A DNA stretch of 64,000 nucleotides from NCBI GenBank assembly GCA_030167125.1, contig CP126531.1, forward strand, positions 2,128,501-2,192,500. The letters are read 5' to 3'. Source of the stretch: Rhodanobacteraceae bacterium. GTDB lineage: Bacteria > Pseudomonadota > Gammaproteobacteria > Xanthomonadales > Rhodanobacteraceae. Both the position numbers and the translations under genes were made by a program. A model generated the notes under the pieces. The model worked only from the letters and a program-made list of their open reading frames with translations. It was not told the origin of the DNA and ran no database searches. Positions 13,158-20,891 of this stretch are shown here, piece by piece (the stretch's first letter is position 1; each line of letters begins with the position of its first letter).

Positions 13158-14594
13158 TCACAGCGTGATCGGCACGCGTATCGTCAAGGTGACATCGGGC
13201 GTGTCGCGGGTGACGCCGACGCCCAGCGCCACGTTCAAGGTGCGGTGGTCGTTGATCTTGTAGGAACCGCCGACCAGCAGGCTGCCGAGCACGGTGCGCG
13301 TCGAGCCGGCGAGCGTCTGTCCGTTCACGCGGGTCGCGCCCACGAAACTCTGGTCGTAGCCGAGGCTGATCGATGCGCGGTCGTTGAGCGCCAGTCCGAC
13401 ACCGACGCTGGCGTCGTACACGTCGCCCACCGCGACCTTGCCCAGCGGCTCCTTGACGCCGCCCACCAGCGTCAGGCTGACGTTGCTGCGCGGGAAGTTG
13501 TGCAGGTAACTCAGGTTGCCGAAGAACACCACCGGATCGGAGGGAAGCAACCACGTCAACCCGGGTTGCAGTGAATAAAAACCCGATCCGGTCGGCATCT
13601 CCAGCGGCAGTCCCGTGCCGGTCGTGTTCTGGATGCAGCGCTGCACGCAATCGGTCGTGACCTCGAACGGATCGCGCCCGGTGCGCGACTTGAAGCGCAG
13701 CCAGCCGATGTAATACGGCCGATCCGCACCGCCATCGTTGAACTGGTAGCGTGCAGTCGCCTCGACGTCACCGATGCCCTTGCCGTTGGTGGTGAACACC
13801 CGGTCCGTGGCACTGCCGGTGAAGATCTCGCGGCTGGTGGTGTCGGTATGTCCATCCACGTACGGCACGCGCATCTCCACTTCGAGCCGGTTGGTGATGC
13901 CGTAGCGCCCGGTCAGTTCCGCGATCTGGTTGGTGATCCGCACCTGCCGCACGTCGATCAGGCCGATCACCAGCGCCGGGATGATGGTGTAACCGATCAG
14001 CGCGACGCGATCGGTCGAGGAATAGCCGAACTGGTACGACGGTTCGATCACGAATTTGCCGCGCGGCGTCAGCACGCCGGGTTGATCGAAGATCGGCGCC
14101 ACCGCGGGCGGACGCGTATCGGACTGCGGCGCAGCCCCGACCCGCTGCTGGCCGACCGCGGCGACGTCCGAGGCGGTGTAGGGAACGGTGCCGTCCGCGG
14201 ATGGCGCGGACGATGGCGCGCCAACGCCGGCGCTGCCCGGCGCGGCGCCGCCACGTTGCGCCGCCAGTTCGCCGGCACCGATCGACTGTCGCAGCGCCAG
14301 GTATTCGTCCTGCTGCACGGACAGATCGTGCTCGATCTTCGCGATCTGCCGGTCCTGCTGCGCCATCAGTTTTTTCTGCGCCGCGATCTCGCGGCGCAAG
14401 GCGCGCAGCTCCGCGTCCTGCACGGCCAGTTTCTTGCGCACCGCGGCGGACAGTTGGCTCTGCCGCGCGCCCTGCAGCGCCGCCTCGTCGTCCTGCGCGG
14501 CCTGCACCGAAGTGAGGCCCGCGAGCATCAACAGGCCCGCGCATCCGGCCAGCAGCGGTTTGCCCAGCGAAGAGTCATTCGTTCGCGTCCGCAT
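13158..14594 (-). CDS. Outer membrane protein with N-terminal coiled coil and beta-barrel (FapF-like)
   Basis: This 478-residue exported protein has a signal peptide (cut after VQA near residue 32), a charged heptad-rich coiled coil (about 38-100, with VRKKLAVQDAELRALRREIA), an Ala/Pro/Gly linker (about 100-160) and a long amphipathic beta-strand region to the C-terminus (ends IRVPITL). This order matches FapF, the trimeric outer-membrane secretion channel of Pseudomonas functional amyloid, in which a coiled coil precedes the barrel. The start at 14594 follows AAGGAGAA. It is the last gene of a five-gene operon. Similarity is architectural; residue-level homology to FapF was not tested. Confidence 0.75.
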   Translation of the reverse strand: MRTRTNDSSLGKPLLAGCAGLLMLAGLTSVQAAQDDEAALQGARQSQLSAAVRKKLAVQDAELRALRREIAAQKKLMAQQDRQIAKIEHDLSVQQDEYLALRQSIGAGELAAQRGGAAPGSAGVGAPSSAPSADGTVPYTASDVAAVGQQRVGAAPQSDTRPPAVAPIFDQPGVLTPRGKFVIEPSYQFGYSSTDRVALIGYTIIPALVIGLIDVRQVRITNQIAELTGRYGITNRLEVEMRVPYVDGHTDTTSREIFTGSATDRVFTTNGKGIGDVEATARYQFNDGGADRPYYIGWLRFKSRTGRDPFEVTTDCVQRCIQNTTGTGLPLEMPTGSGFYSLQPGLTWLLPSDPVVFFGNLSYLHNFPRSNVSLTLVGGVKEPLGKVAVGDVYDASVGVGLALNDRASISLGYDQSFVGATRVNGQTLAGSTRTVLGSLLVGGSYKINDHRTLNVALGVGVTRDTPDVTLTIRVPITL

Positions 14595-14650
14595 CGCCGT
14601 TTCTCCTTGTCGTTGTCCGGATGGGGCGTTGCACGCGCGGAAAGCGGACG

Positions 14651-15178
14651 TCACTGCCCGCGCGAGTTGATCAAGGCGGACTGCAAAGTGTTGCCAAGGT
14701 TGAGCGCGTTGAACATCCCGAGGTTCCTGACGCGCGCATCGAACGTGGTCAGCGCCTGGATGCGCTGGTTGTCGAGCGTGTTCTGGATCACGATTGCGCC
14801 GATTGCACCGTTGAAGGCTGCCGGATCCGTGAAATTGCCCGGCCCGTTGCGGATCAGGGTGATGCCGTTGAGCAGCGACTTCAGCGCGTTCGCCTGCGTC
14901 GCATCCATGTGCGAGAGATCGGGGATGTTGACGCTGATGCTCGCGGCCAGACCGCCGTTGATGTAGACCAGCCGGCTGATGCCGAACGAGACCATCAGCC
15001 CGTTGCCGAGGTCGTAACCGCCGCACGCCGCCGACAGCTCGCTGTCGCTCGCGGGCGCAACGCCAAACAGCGCCAACGCGGCAGCCGGCTGCGCACTCGC
15101 TGGCGGCGCCGCATGTGCCGCGCCGGCGAACGACGCGATCGCTGCCAATGCACACGCCCAGATATTTTTCGTCTTCAC
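14651..15178 (-). CDS. Small exported protein of the Fap-like operon (FapE position)
   Basis: The protein has 175 residues with a signal peptide (MKTKNIWACALAAIASFAGAAHA). The mature part contains two nearby small-residue stretches and an NIQ-rich C-terminus: AIGAIVIQNTLDNQRIQ, then NLGNTLQSALINSRGQ. IQN-type motifs recur in the other secreted products of this operon. The gene sits between the C39 peptidase (13 bases upstream) and the coiled-coil barrel gene, which is the place of fapE in fapABCDEF. A single Cys-Gly pair (AACGGYDLG) is unexplained. I recognise no named family. Confidence 0.7.
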   Translation of the reverse strand: MKTKNIWACALAAIASFAGAAHAAPPASAQPAAALALFGVAPASDSELSAACGGYDLGNGLMVSFGISRLVYINGGLAASISVNIPDLSHMDATQANALKSLLNGITLIRNGPGNFTDPAAFNGAIGAIVIQNTLDNQRIQALTTFDARVRNLGMFNALNLGNTLQSALINSRGQ

Positions 15179-15191
15179 TGACGGCTCTCCT

Positions 15192-15890
15192 TTAGTTCCC
15201 GCTGACGCCGTTGAAGCCGCTGACGCCGTTCCGTGGCATCACTACGTTGTAAAGCCCCTGGCGGTCTACGCCGCTTCCCAGCATCGCCATCGGCGCGGCG
15301 CGCCAGTCGTCACGGCTGTTGAAGATCGCCACGTCGCGATGGTTGTGGACCACGAACACCAGGTGGTTCGTCCACATCTTTTCGAATTCCGTTTCCGGAA
15401 TCGACCGCGTGCCCTTGGCGGGGTCGCCGACCAGCACGCGGCCGGCGAACATGCCCTTGATCACCACGAAATGGTGGTAACCCTGCACGTCGATCAGGAC
15501 GATCGCGGGCAGGTGCGCCTGCTCCAGCTTGCCGAGCGGCACCACGAAACCGTCGGCGTCGAAACCGAGCGCCGCCAGGAAGCGCTTGATGTCCAGCAAC
15601 GAAAACCCTTCCTTCCTGATTTTTGCCTGGTTGCCGTGCTGGTACATCGCCAGGAACGCGATGCGTTCGCTGATCGGAAAGTCGTACTGGTAGGTGAGCA
15701 GCGTGGCGACCGCCGCCGAGCCGCAGCTGAAATCGTATTGCTGGTGGATCGTGTTGCGGAAGCGTTCTTCCTTCAGCGTCGTGACCGGCACGCGGTAATT
15801 CGCGCCGGCCACGTTCGGCATCTGCAGGCTGCCCGCGATCGCCGACAGCGGCAGCCAGGCGAGAAGCACGAGCAGCCACAGTCGCCTCAT
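15192..15890 (-). CDS. C39-like cysteine peptidase, exported (FapD-like)
   Basis: This 232-residue protein has a signal peptide (residues 1-19, ...LPLSAIAG) and a peptidase C39 fold. Gln50/Gln51 and Cys56 lie in HQQYDFSCGSAA, His139/His140 in GYHHFVVI and Asp156 in VGDPAKG, giving a complete Cys-His-Asp set. C39 domains usually cut double-glycine leaders in ABC exporters. Stand-alone exported C39 proteins like FapD act in Fap amyloid secretion. The start overlaps the stop of the upstream gene (ATGA), which shows tight coupling. A C-terminal tail of about 45 residues (VMPRNGVSGFNGVSGN) is Gly/Asn-rich. Confidence 0.88.
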   Translation of the reverse strand: MRRLWLLVLLAWLPLSAIAGSLQMPNVAGANYRVPVTTLKEERFRNTIHQQYDFSCGSAAVATLLTYQYDFPISERIAFLAMYQHGNQAKIRKEGFSLLDIKRFLAALGFDADGFVVPLGKLEQAHLPAIVLIDVQGYHHFVVIKGMFAGRVLVGDPAKGTRSIPETEFEKMWTNHLVFVVHNHRDVAIFNSRDDWRAAPMAMLGSGVDRQGLYNVVMPRNGVSGFNGVSGN

Positions 15891-16297
15891 GGCTGCATCT
15901 GCACGTTGATGATGGTGGCGTTCTGGATCAGCACGCTGTTGCCGCTGTTCTGTATCACCATCGGAAACCCGACCGCGTTGGCGAATGCACCGCCGCCGAT
16001 TTCGTTGAGGCCGGTAACGGCATCCGTGGTGGTCGTGTTGGAAACAGTGCCGTTCAAGGTGATGGTGTCGTAGGTGCTGGTGCCGCCATTGAGGCGCGCC
16101 AGTTCGGCGTTGCCGACGCTCGGCCCCAGGCCCGGCGCAGGCGACGAGACCGGCGCAGCCGAATGAGCGGGAGCGCGCGCTGGAATAGGAACAAGCACGG
16201 TGTGCGGCGCAGCCGGCGGAGCCGCATGGGCTGCGGCCAGCAAGCCGGCTCCCATCAACACGAACAGCACGGTGCAACATGGCAATGGAGAATGCAT
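15887..16297 (-). CDS. Small exported protein with IQN motifs, Fap-like operon
   Basis: The protein has 136 residues from the ATG at 16297, which has GGGAG 7-11 bases upstream; a longer start at 16339 has no such site. A hydrophobic signal segment ends near AHAAPPAAP. An Ala/Pro linker follows, then a Thr/Asn-rich mature part (TYDTITLNGTVSNTTTTD) and a C-terminus MVIQNSGNSVLIQNATIINV. The repeated (V/L)IQN with Ser/Asn resembles strand-forming segments of Fap-type amyloid or nucleator proteins and the end of the glycine-rich protein upstream. It is coupled to the C39 peptidase by an ATGA overlap. The function is inferred from context only. Confidence 0.72.
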   Translation of the reverse strand: MHSPLPCCTVLFVLMGAGLLAAAHAAPPAAPHTVLVPIPARAPAHSAAPVSSPAPGLGPSVGNAELARLNGGTSTYDTITLNGTVSNTTTTDAVTGLNEIGGGAFANAVGFPMVIQNSGNSVLIQNATIINVQMQP

Positions 16298-16388
16298 GGC
16301 ATGACTCCCGAAGCGCGAACGCGCGCATTCGCTGAACATTCCCGCGTCGTGGAACTCCTTTCCACGACGCGGGTTCCTCGCCCTGACT

Positions 16389-17294
16389 TCAGTGTCCGAC
16401 CGTGAGGTTGGCCTGCACCGTGACGCCTTGCTGGATCAGCGACGCGGCGCCACTGTTCTGCGCCATCGTGGTGATGCCCGCGGCCGCGGCCGCAGCGCCG
16501 CTCATGTTGTTGGACATGTCGAATGAACCGGCATCGACGCTGTTCGAGCCGCCGGCTCCGCCTGCGCCACCGGCGCCCGCATAGCCGTTGCCACCCGTGC
16601 CGGAACCACCCGCACCGCCCATGCCGCCCGCGCCGCCGGTTGCGCTGGAAGAACCACCTGCGCCGCCGCTGCCCGACGTGCTGGTCGAACTGGCCATCGA
16701 GCTGCCGCCCGTGCCGCCGCCCGACGCGCCGCTGCTGCCGCCCGCACCGCCGGTTCCGCCTGTCGCCGTGCCGCCCGCGCCACCGACCGCGTAGTAGCTG
16801 CCGCTGGCATCGCCGCCGCGCGCATGCGCCGACGCGCCGCCGCCCTTGCCGCCCGCGCCCGAGTAACCGCCCGACGCGAAGCCGCCGATCGAATAGCTGG
16901 AGCCGGCGCTGCTGTTGGAATCACCGCCGCGCCCGGTGCGCGCGTGGGCGTTTCCACCGTGACCGCCGTCGCCGCCATAGCCGCCGACGCCGTAGCCGCC
17001 GGAGCCATCACCGCCGCTCGCGCCGTGTCCGCCATTGGCATTGCCCCAGTTGTTGGCGACGTTGCCGATGCCATACACGCTTACGCCGGAAACCGACCCG
17101 GTCAAGGTGGTATTCGCGACGGCTTCGCTGGTGTTGAAGGACGAGCTTATCGAGGACGATGCGGTGCCGGCGTTGTTGGCTGCCGCGCTGCCTTCGCCGT
17201 TGGCGTAGGCGTCCTGCGCCTGCGCGGAAATCGAAAAAGCCATCGACAGTCCAAGCCCGAGGCAGACTGCCGATACCAGTTGTGTCTTGCGCAT
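16389..17294 (-). CDS. Glycine/serine/alanine-rich exported protein, first gene of the Fap-like operon
   Basis: This 301-residue protein starts behind GGAGAG. It has a signal peptide (cut after SAQA near residue 26) and an N-terminal Ser/Asn/Ala region with TTLTGSVSGVSVYGIGNVANN. About 160 residues of GG-rich low-complexity repeats (about 85-250) follow. The tail is less repetitive: AAAAGITTMAQNSGAASLIQ then QGVTVQANLTVGH. The QNSGAASLIQQ end echoes the IQN motifs of its operon neighbours. It is the likely major fibre or surface subunit. The DNA is very GC-rich and repetitive in the central part, so indels between strains are expected. No database family is claimed. Confidence 0.75.
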   Translation of the reverse strand: MRKTQLVSAVCLGLGLSMAFSISAQAQDAYANGEGSAAANNAGTASSSISSSFNTSEAVANTTLTGSVSGVSVYGIGNVANNWGNANGGHGASGGDGSGGYGVGGYGGDGGHGGNAHARTGRGGDSNSSAGSSYSIGGFASGGYSGAGGKGGGASAHARGGDASGSYYAVGGAGGTATGGTGGAGGSSGASGGGTGGSSMASSTSTSGSGGAGGSSSATGGAGGMGGAGGSGTGGNGYAGAGGAGGAGGSNSVDAGSFDMSNNMSGAAAAAAGITTMAQNSGAASLIQQGVTVQANLTVGH

Positions 17295-17336
17295 GGAGAT
17301 CTCTCCGTTGGTTGCCGGTTTGGCGAAACCTTGGAG

Positions 17337-17352
17337 AGCATGCGGCGTGCCA
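17337..17352 (-). promoter_or_regulatory. Sigma-54 promoter of the Fap-like operon
   Basis: Read on the minus strand the sequence is TGGCACGCCGCATGCT. It has the invariant GG and GC separated by exactly 10 bases, and it differs from the TGGCACG-N4-TTGCW consensus at one position. The predicted transcription start is about 12 bases downstream, giving a leader of roughly 30 bases to the ATG at 17294. A gene for a sigma-54 activator lies at the far end of the same cluster. An imperfect dyad TTTTCAAGC ... GCTTGTCAAAA at 17379-17423 could be an activator site, but that is weak. Confidence 0.8.
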
Positions 17353-17574
17353 GCATGGGCAAACGATCCGGGGGCGCGTTTTCAAGCACTTGCGCGACGC
17401 GCACTGTGCACGGCTTGTCAAAACACCCGATGTCTTTTTCCTTTTTTCAAAACCAATTGCACTTTTTGCACTGCAGAAATGAACAAGTGGGTGCGCATCG
17501 GCATCGCCGCCGCTTGATCCGCGTCCGCGCGGAACCACATATGAAAGGATTGTTTCATTCGCCAAGGAGCTCCC

Positions 17575-18198
17575 ATGAAGCTGTACACCACGCCCGGCGC
17601 CTGTTCGATGGCCGATCACATCGCGCTGGAATGGACCGGCCATCCGTACACGGCCGTGATCACCAGCCGCGAACATCGCGCCACCCCGGATTTCCGCCTG
17701 CTCAACCCGGCGGGCGCGGTGCCGGTGCTGGAAGACGATGGCTGGACGTTGACCCAGAACGCGGCGATCCTCAACTACATCGCCGACAAGTTTCCCGATG
17801 TGAAGCTCGGTGGCGACGGCACGCCGAAAAGCCGCGCGGAAGTGAACCGCTGGCTGGGATTCCTCAACTCCGACATGCATCCGGCGTTCAAGCCGATTTT
17901 CGGCAAGACCAACTATCTCCAAGACAAGGCGGTCATCGAAAAAACCCACGAACACGCGCGCACGCAACTGCGCGGCATGTTCGAACGCGCCGACGAGCAA
18001 CTCGGCAAGCACGACTGGATCGCGGGCGACCGGAAATCCATCGCCGACCCTTACCTGTTCGTGATGCTGCGCTGGGCCAGAAACGTCGACGTCGACCTGT
18101 CGGGGCTCGACAACCTCGGGAAGTTCGAGCAGCGCATGCGCGCGGATGCGGGCGTGCAGAAGGTGTTGAAGGCCGAGAACATCGATCAGGCGGCGTAA
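17575..18198 (+). CDS. Glutathione S-transferase
   Basis: This 207-residue cytosolic protein has an N-terminal thioredoxin-like domain (MKLYTTPGACSMADHIAL, with the cis-proline region in NPAGAVPVLED and the glutathione-contact motif TQNAAILNYIAD). The C-terminal half is all-helical (about 87-207) with WIAGDRKSIADPYLFVMLRW, the conserved N-capping/hydrophobic staple region. It most resembles the bacterial beta class, where the Cys in PGAC can form a mixed disulfide with glutathione. AAGGAG precedes the ATG. The gene stands alone between the Fap-like operon promoter and a hairpin pair. Confidence 0.92.
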   Translation: MKLYTTPGACSMADHIALEWTGHPYTAVITSREHRATPDFRLLNPAGAVPVLEDDGWTLTQNAAILNYIADKFPDVKLGGDGTPKSRAEVNRWLGFLNSDMHPAFKPIFGKTNYLQDKAVIEKTHEHARTQLRGMFERADEQLGKHDWIAGDRKSIADPYLFVMLRWARNVDVDLSGLDNLGKFEQRMRADAGVQKVLKAENIDQAA

Positions 18199-18259
18199 CA
18201 AATCGCTCCCTCTCCCGCAGACAGCTACTGGTCGGCGAGAGAGAGTGCTGGTCTTTTCC

Positions 18260-18296
18260 CCCTCTCCCCCGAGCGCTTTTTGCTCGGGGGAGAGGG
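18260..18296. repeat. Intergenic hairpin repeat, copy 1
   Basis: A 15-base perfect stem (CCCTCTCCCCCGAGC at 18260-18274 with its complement at 18282-18296) closes a T-rich loop. It lies 61 bases after the GST stop and resembles a second hairpin at 18370-18408, so this looks like a palindromic repeat family. It may also end the GST transcript. Confidence 0.75.
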
Positions 18297-18369
18297 TTGG
18301 GGTGAGGGGACGGAGCTTCCGCTATATCGAAACGTTCCGGTAAGCCGACGCATTCCCCCTCACCCTTTG

Positions 18370-18408
18370 CCCTCTCCCCCAAACCGTGAAACTGTTTGGG
18401 GGAGAGGG
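18370..18408. repeat. Intergenic hairpin repeat, copy 2
   Basis: A 15-base stem (CCCTCTCCCCCAAAC at 18370-18384 with its complement at 18394-18408) shares the CCCTCTCCCCC/GGGGGAGAGGG core with copy 1. It lies 67 bases past the stop of prpC, read on the minus strand, and may serve as its terminator. The rest of 18199-18475 holds no gene that I can see. Confidence 0.75.
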
Positions 18409-18475
18409 GAACAGTTGGTGGCGTGCGGGTTCGCTCTCGACAACGACTCGGGTATCCGCCGTCGCAAAACTTCGA

Positions 18476-19627
18476 TCAGCGTTTCTCTATGGGCACGTAC
18501 GTCTGGTCTTCCGGCCCCGTGTAGTTCGCGCTCGGCCGGATGATCTTGCCGTCCTGGCGCTGCTCGATCACGTGCGCCGACCAACCCGAGGTACGCGCGA
18601 TCACGAACAGCGGCGTGAACATCGCGGTCGGCACGCCCAGCATTCGATATGCGCTGGCCGAGTACCAGTCGAGGTTCGGGAACATCTTCTTGAGTTCCAT
18701 CATCACGTTCTCGATCCGCTCGGACACCTCGAACAGGCGCGGGTTGCCGCCGTCGGTGCACAGCTTGCGCGAGATCTCCTTGATGATCGGATTGCGCGGA
18801 TCACCGATCGTGTAAACCGGATGGCCGAAGCCGATCACGATTTCCTTGTTGGCGACGCGCTGGCGGATGTCGGCCTCGGCCGCATCGGCGCTGCGGTAGC
18901 GGCTGATGATCTCCATCGCCACTTCGTTGGCGCCGCCGTGCTTGGGCCCGCGCAGCGCGCCGATCGCGCCGGTGATCGCGGAATAGAAATCGCTGCCGGT
19001 GCCGGCGATCACGCGCGCCGCGAAGGTGGACGCATTGAACTCGTGTTCGGCGTACAGGATCAGCGATTTGTCTAATGCATTCGCGTGCAGCTCGCTGGGC
19101 GGCTTGCCGTGCAGCACGTGCAGGAAGTGCGCGGCGATGGTCACGTCGTCGGTTTCGACGTCGATGCGGCGGCCGTTGTGGCTGAAGTGGTACCAGTACA
19201 GCAGCATCGAACCGAAGCTCGCCATCAGGCGATCGGCGATGTCGCGTGCGCCGGTGACGTTGTGGTCGCGTGCTTCCGGCAGCACCGTGCCTAGCACCGA
19301 ACACCCGGTACGCATCACGTCCATCGGATGCGTGGAGGCCGGCAACAGCTCCAGCGCCGTCTTGACCGGATGCGGCAGCCCTCGCAGGCGCTGCAACTTC
19401 GCGCGGTACGCGTTCAATTCCGCCCAGGTCGGCAAGTGTTCGTGCACCAGCAGGTGCGCGACTTCCTCGAACGTGGCCTTGGTCGCCAGATCCTTGATGT
19501 CGTAACCGCGGTAGTGCAGGTCGTTGCCGCTGCGGCCCACCGTGCACAGCGCGGTGTTGCCGGCCGCGACGCCGGAAAGCGCCACCGACTTCTTGGCTTT
19601 TGGAAGGGCCTGTACGTTGTCGCTCAT
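18476..19627 (-). CDS. prpC: 2-methylcitrate synthase
   Basis: PrpC (383 residues) condenses propionyl-CoA with oxaloacetate. The citrate-synthase fold is marked by [10 protein letters not shown] near 40, the first catalytic His region ([18 protein letters not shown]), [12 protein letters not shown] and [16 protein letters not shown] with the catalytic His. The length of about 380 is that of methylcitrate synthases and short type I synthases, not of the hexameric type II CS of about 430. The start at 19627 follows GGAGAG. It is the last gene of a prpB-orf-orf-prpC cluster, which supports a methylcitrate rather than a TCA role. Confidence 0.92.
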   Translation of the reverse strand: MSDNVQALPKAKKSVALSGVAAGNTALCTVGRSGNDLHYRGYDIKDLATKATFEEVAHLLVHEHLPTWAELNAYRAKLQRLRGLPHPVKTALELLPASTHPMDVMRTGCSVLGTVLPEARDHNVTGARDIADRLMASFGSMLLYWYHFSHNGRRIDVETDDVTIAAHFLHVLHGKPPSELHANALDKSLILYAEHEFNASTFAARVIAGTGSDFYSAITGAIGALRGPKHGGANEVAMEIISRYRSADAAEADIRQRVANKEIVIGFGHPVYTIGDPRNPIIKEISRKLCTDGGNPRLFEVSERIENVMMELKKMFPNLDWYSASAYRMLGVPTAMFTPLFVIARTSGWSAHVIEQRQDGKIIRPSANYTGPEDQTYVPIEKR

Positions 19628-19682
19628 TGCTTTCTCTCCAGTGGAATCTGCGCGATGCGGCAGGCGCACCACGGATTGTCGT

Positions 19683-20297
19683 TCAATTGTTGAACACGTC
19701 GGACGGCGCCACGCGCGGGCATTGGGCCACGGGGTCCACCTTCAGGGTGCCCTGCTTGTAGCCGACCAGGTGTTCGTCCCGATAACGCCAGCACTCGCCC
19801 AGCGTCGAGCAATAGCAGATGGCGATGGTCATGTGCTTCTGGATCGCCGCCGTGCGAAATTGCTGATAGGGCTCGCTCGAGGCGAACTTGATGACAGGCA
19901 CCGTCTCGCCGGCGCTCACCACGCCCGGATAAATGGTGGATTCGCTGTAGGGGCGCGGCTTCGCCACACCGAGCGCATCGAGCGCGTGGTCCCAGTTCGT
20001 TTGCGGCTTGCCATCCACCCAGATCTGCGCACTGCGCACGATCGCGGGACCGACGCCCTTGTTGTAAACCTCGATGGCAAACGTGGTGTCGTTGTTGCCG
20101 GCTTCCATCCACGGCCATACCTGCGCCTGCACCTGCTTGGTCTGAATCTCGGCGATGTAGCGTTCGATGTACGCGGTGTAGGCCGCGACGACGAGCGCCA
20201 GGAAGCCGACCAGCGACGCGATGATTGCCGCGACCGCGTCCCACCTGATCTGGCGCGCCCGTGAGCGTTGCTTGTCATCCGTCTCGGCCATTCGCAT
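19683..20297 (-). CDS. Membrane-anchored protein of unknown function in the prp operon, paralogue A
   Basis: The protein has 204 residues with one N-terminal membrane segment (about 20-45, [24 protein letters not shown]) and a soluble, probably periplasmic domain. It shares with the next gene WDA(V/A)AA(I/V)(I/V)ASLVG, AYTAYI, Q(V/A)[10 protein letters not shown](V/I)R, VDGKPQ.(N/D)W, SAGET and CYCSTLG(E/D)CW, so the two are tandem duplicates. Two or three cysteines in CYCSTLG suggest a disulfide or metal site. The start overlaps the preceding stop by one base (TGATG); an ATG at 20291 is also possible. No function is known to me. Confidence 0.85.
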   Translation of the reverse strand: MRMAETDDKQRSRARQIRWDAVAAIIASLVGFLALVVAAYTAYIERYIAEIQTKQVQAQVWPWMEAGNNDTTFAIEVYNKGVGPAIVRSAQIWVDGKPQTNWDHALDALGVAKPRPYSESTIYPGVVSAGETVPVIKFASSEPYQQFRTAAIQKHMTIAICYCSTLGECWRYRDEHLVGYKQGTLKVDPVAQCPRVAPSDVFNN

Positions 20298-20881
20298 CAG
20301 TCATCGAATTGCCGCGCGTCGGGTACCGCGGGACATTTCCCGACCTCGATGCGGTTATTGCCATCGCTGCGCGTGCTGTCGTTCACCCAGCAATCCCCCA
20401 GCGTCGAGCAGTAGCACACCTTGAAGGCCAGGTGCTTTCTGGAGGCATCGCGGAAAGCCAGGAAGTGGTCGTGGTCCTTGAACTTGATCCACTCCAGCGT
20501 TTCGCCGGCCGAAATCACGTTGTGGTTGAAGGTGCTTTGCCCGTAATCCTGCGGAGCGACCTGCATGGAACGCATCACGGCATTCCAGTCATGTTGCGGC
20601 TTGCCATCGACCAGCACGACCGCATTCCTGATGATCGCCGGTCCCACGCCCTTGTTGATCCACAGGTAGTCCATGCCGCTGTCGCTGTTCGCCCACATCA
20701 GGTACGGCCACACCTGCGCGCGCACCTGCTGGCGCTGGATGTAAGCGGTGTAGGCCGCGACCAGCAACGCCAGCAAACCCACCAGCGACGCGACGACCGC
20801 GGCGGCGGCGTCCCAGCGGATTTCGCGCACGGGTTTCTTCACCACCGGAACCGAAGCGCTTTCGCCATGTCGGACGGGCAT
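20297..20881 (-). CDS. Membrane-anchored protein of unknown function in the prp operon, paralogue B
   Basis: This 194-residue paralogue of the adjacent protein has one membrane segment (about 22-45, AAAVVASLVGLLALLVAAYT) followed by QQVRAQVWPYLM and the shared core [20 protein letters not shown] and VCYCSTLGDCW. It starts 10 bases after the prpB stop and is coupled to paralogue A. It lies inside the methylcitrate operon, so the pair could affect membrane handling of propionate or be a passenger. The Trp-Pro followed by an Ig-like beta-rich domain (ISAGETLEWIKFKDHDHF) is a feature, not an identification. Confidence 0.85.
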   Translation of the reverse strand: MPVRHGESASVPVVKKPVREIRWDAAAAVVASLVGLLALLVAAYTAYIQRQQVRAQVWPYLMWANSDSGMDYLWINKGVGPAIIRNAVVLVDGKPQHDWNAVMRSMQVAPQDYGQSTFNHNVISAGETLEWIKFKDHDHFLAFRDASRKHLAFKVCYCSTLGDCWVNDSTRSDGNNRIEVGKCPAVPDARQFDD

Positions 20882-20891
20882 CGCGGCTCGC

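Noticed and set aside
16389..17294. Mycobacterial PE_PGRS-like protein or CRISPR-like array in the glycine-rich gene
   Set aside because: The GG-rich repeats are coding, irregular in length and behind a normal signal peptide. There are no equal-length repeats with unique spacers and no cas genes.
13158..17294. Bacteriocin exporter explanation for the C39 peptidase
   Set aside because: No ABC transporter, double-glycine leader gene or immunity protein lies nearby. The peptidase has its own signal peptide and coupled small exported proteins, which fits the Fap-like reading better.
18476..19627. Main citrate synthase (gltA) reading of the synthase gene
   Set aside because: Length of about 383 and location in the same cluster as prpB favour methylcitrate synthase; a separate gltA is expected elsewhere.
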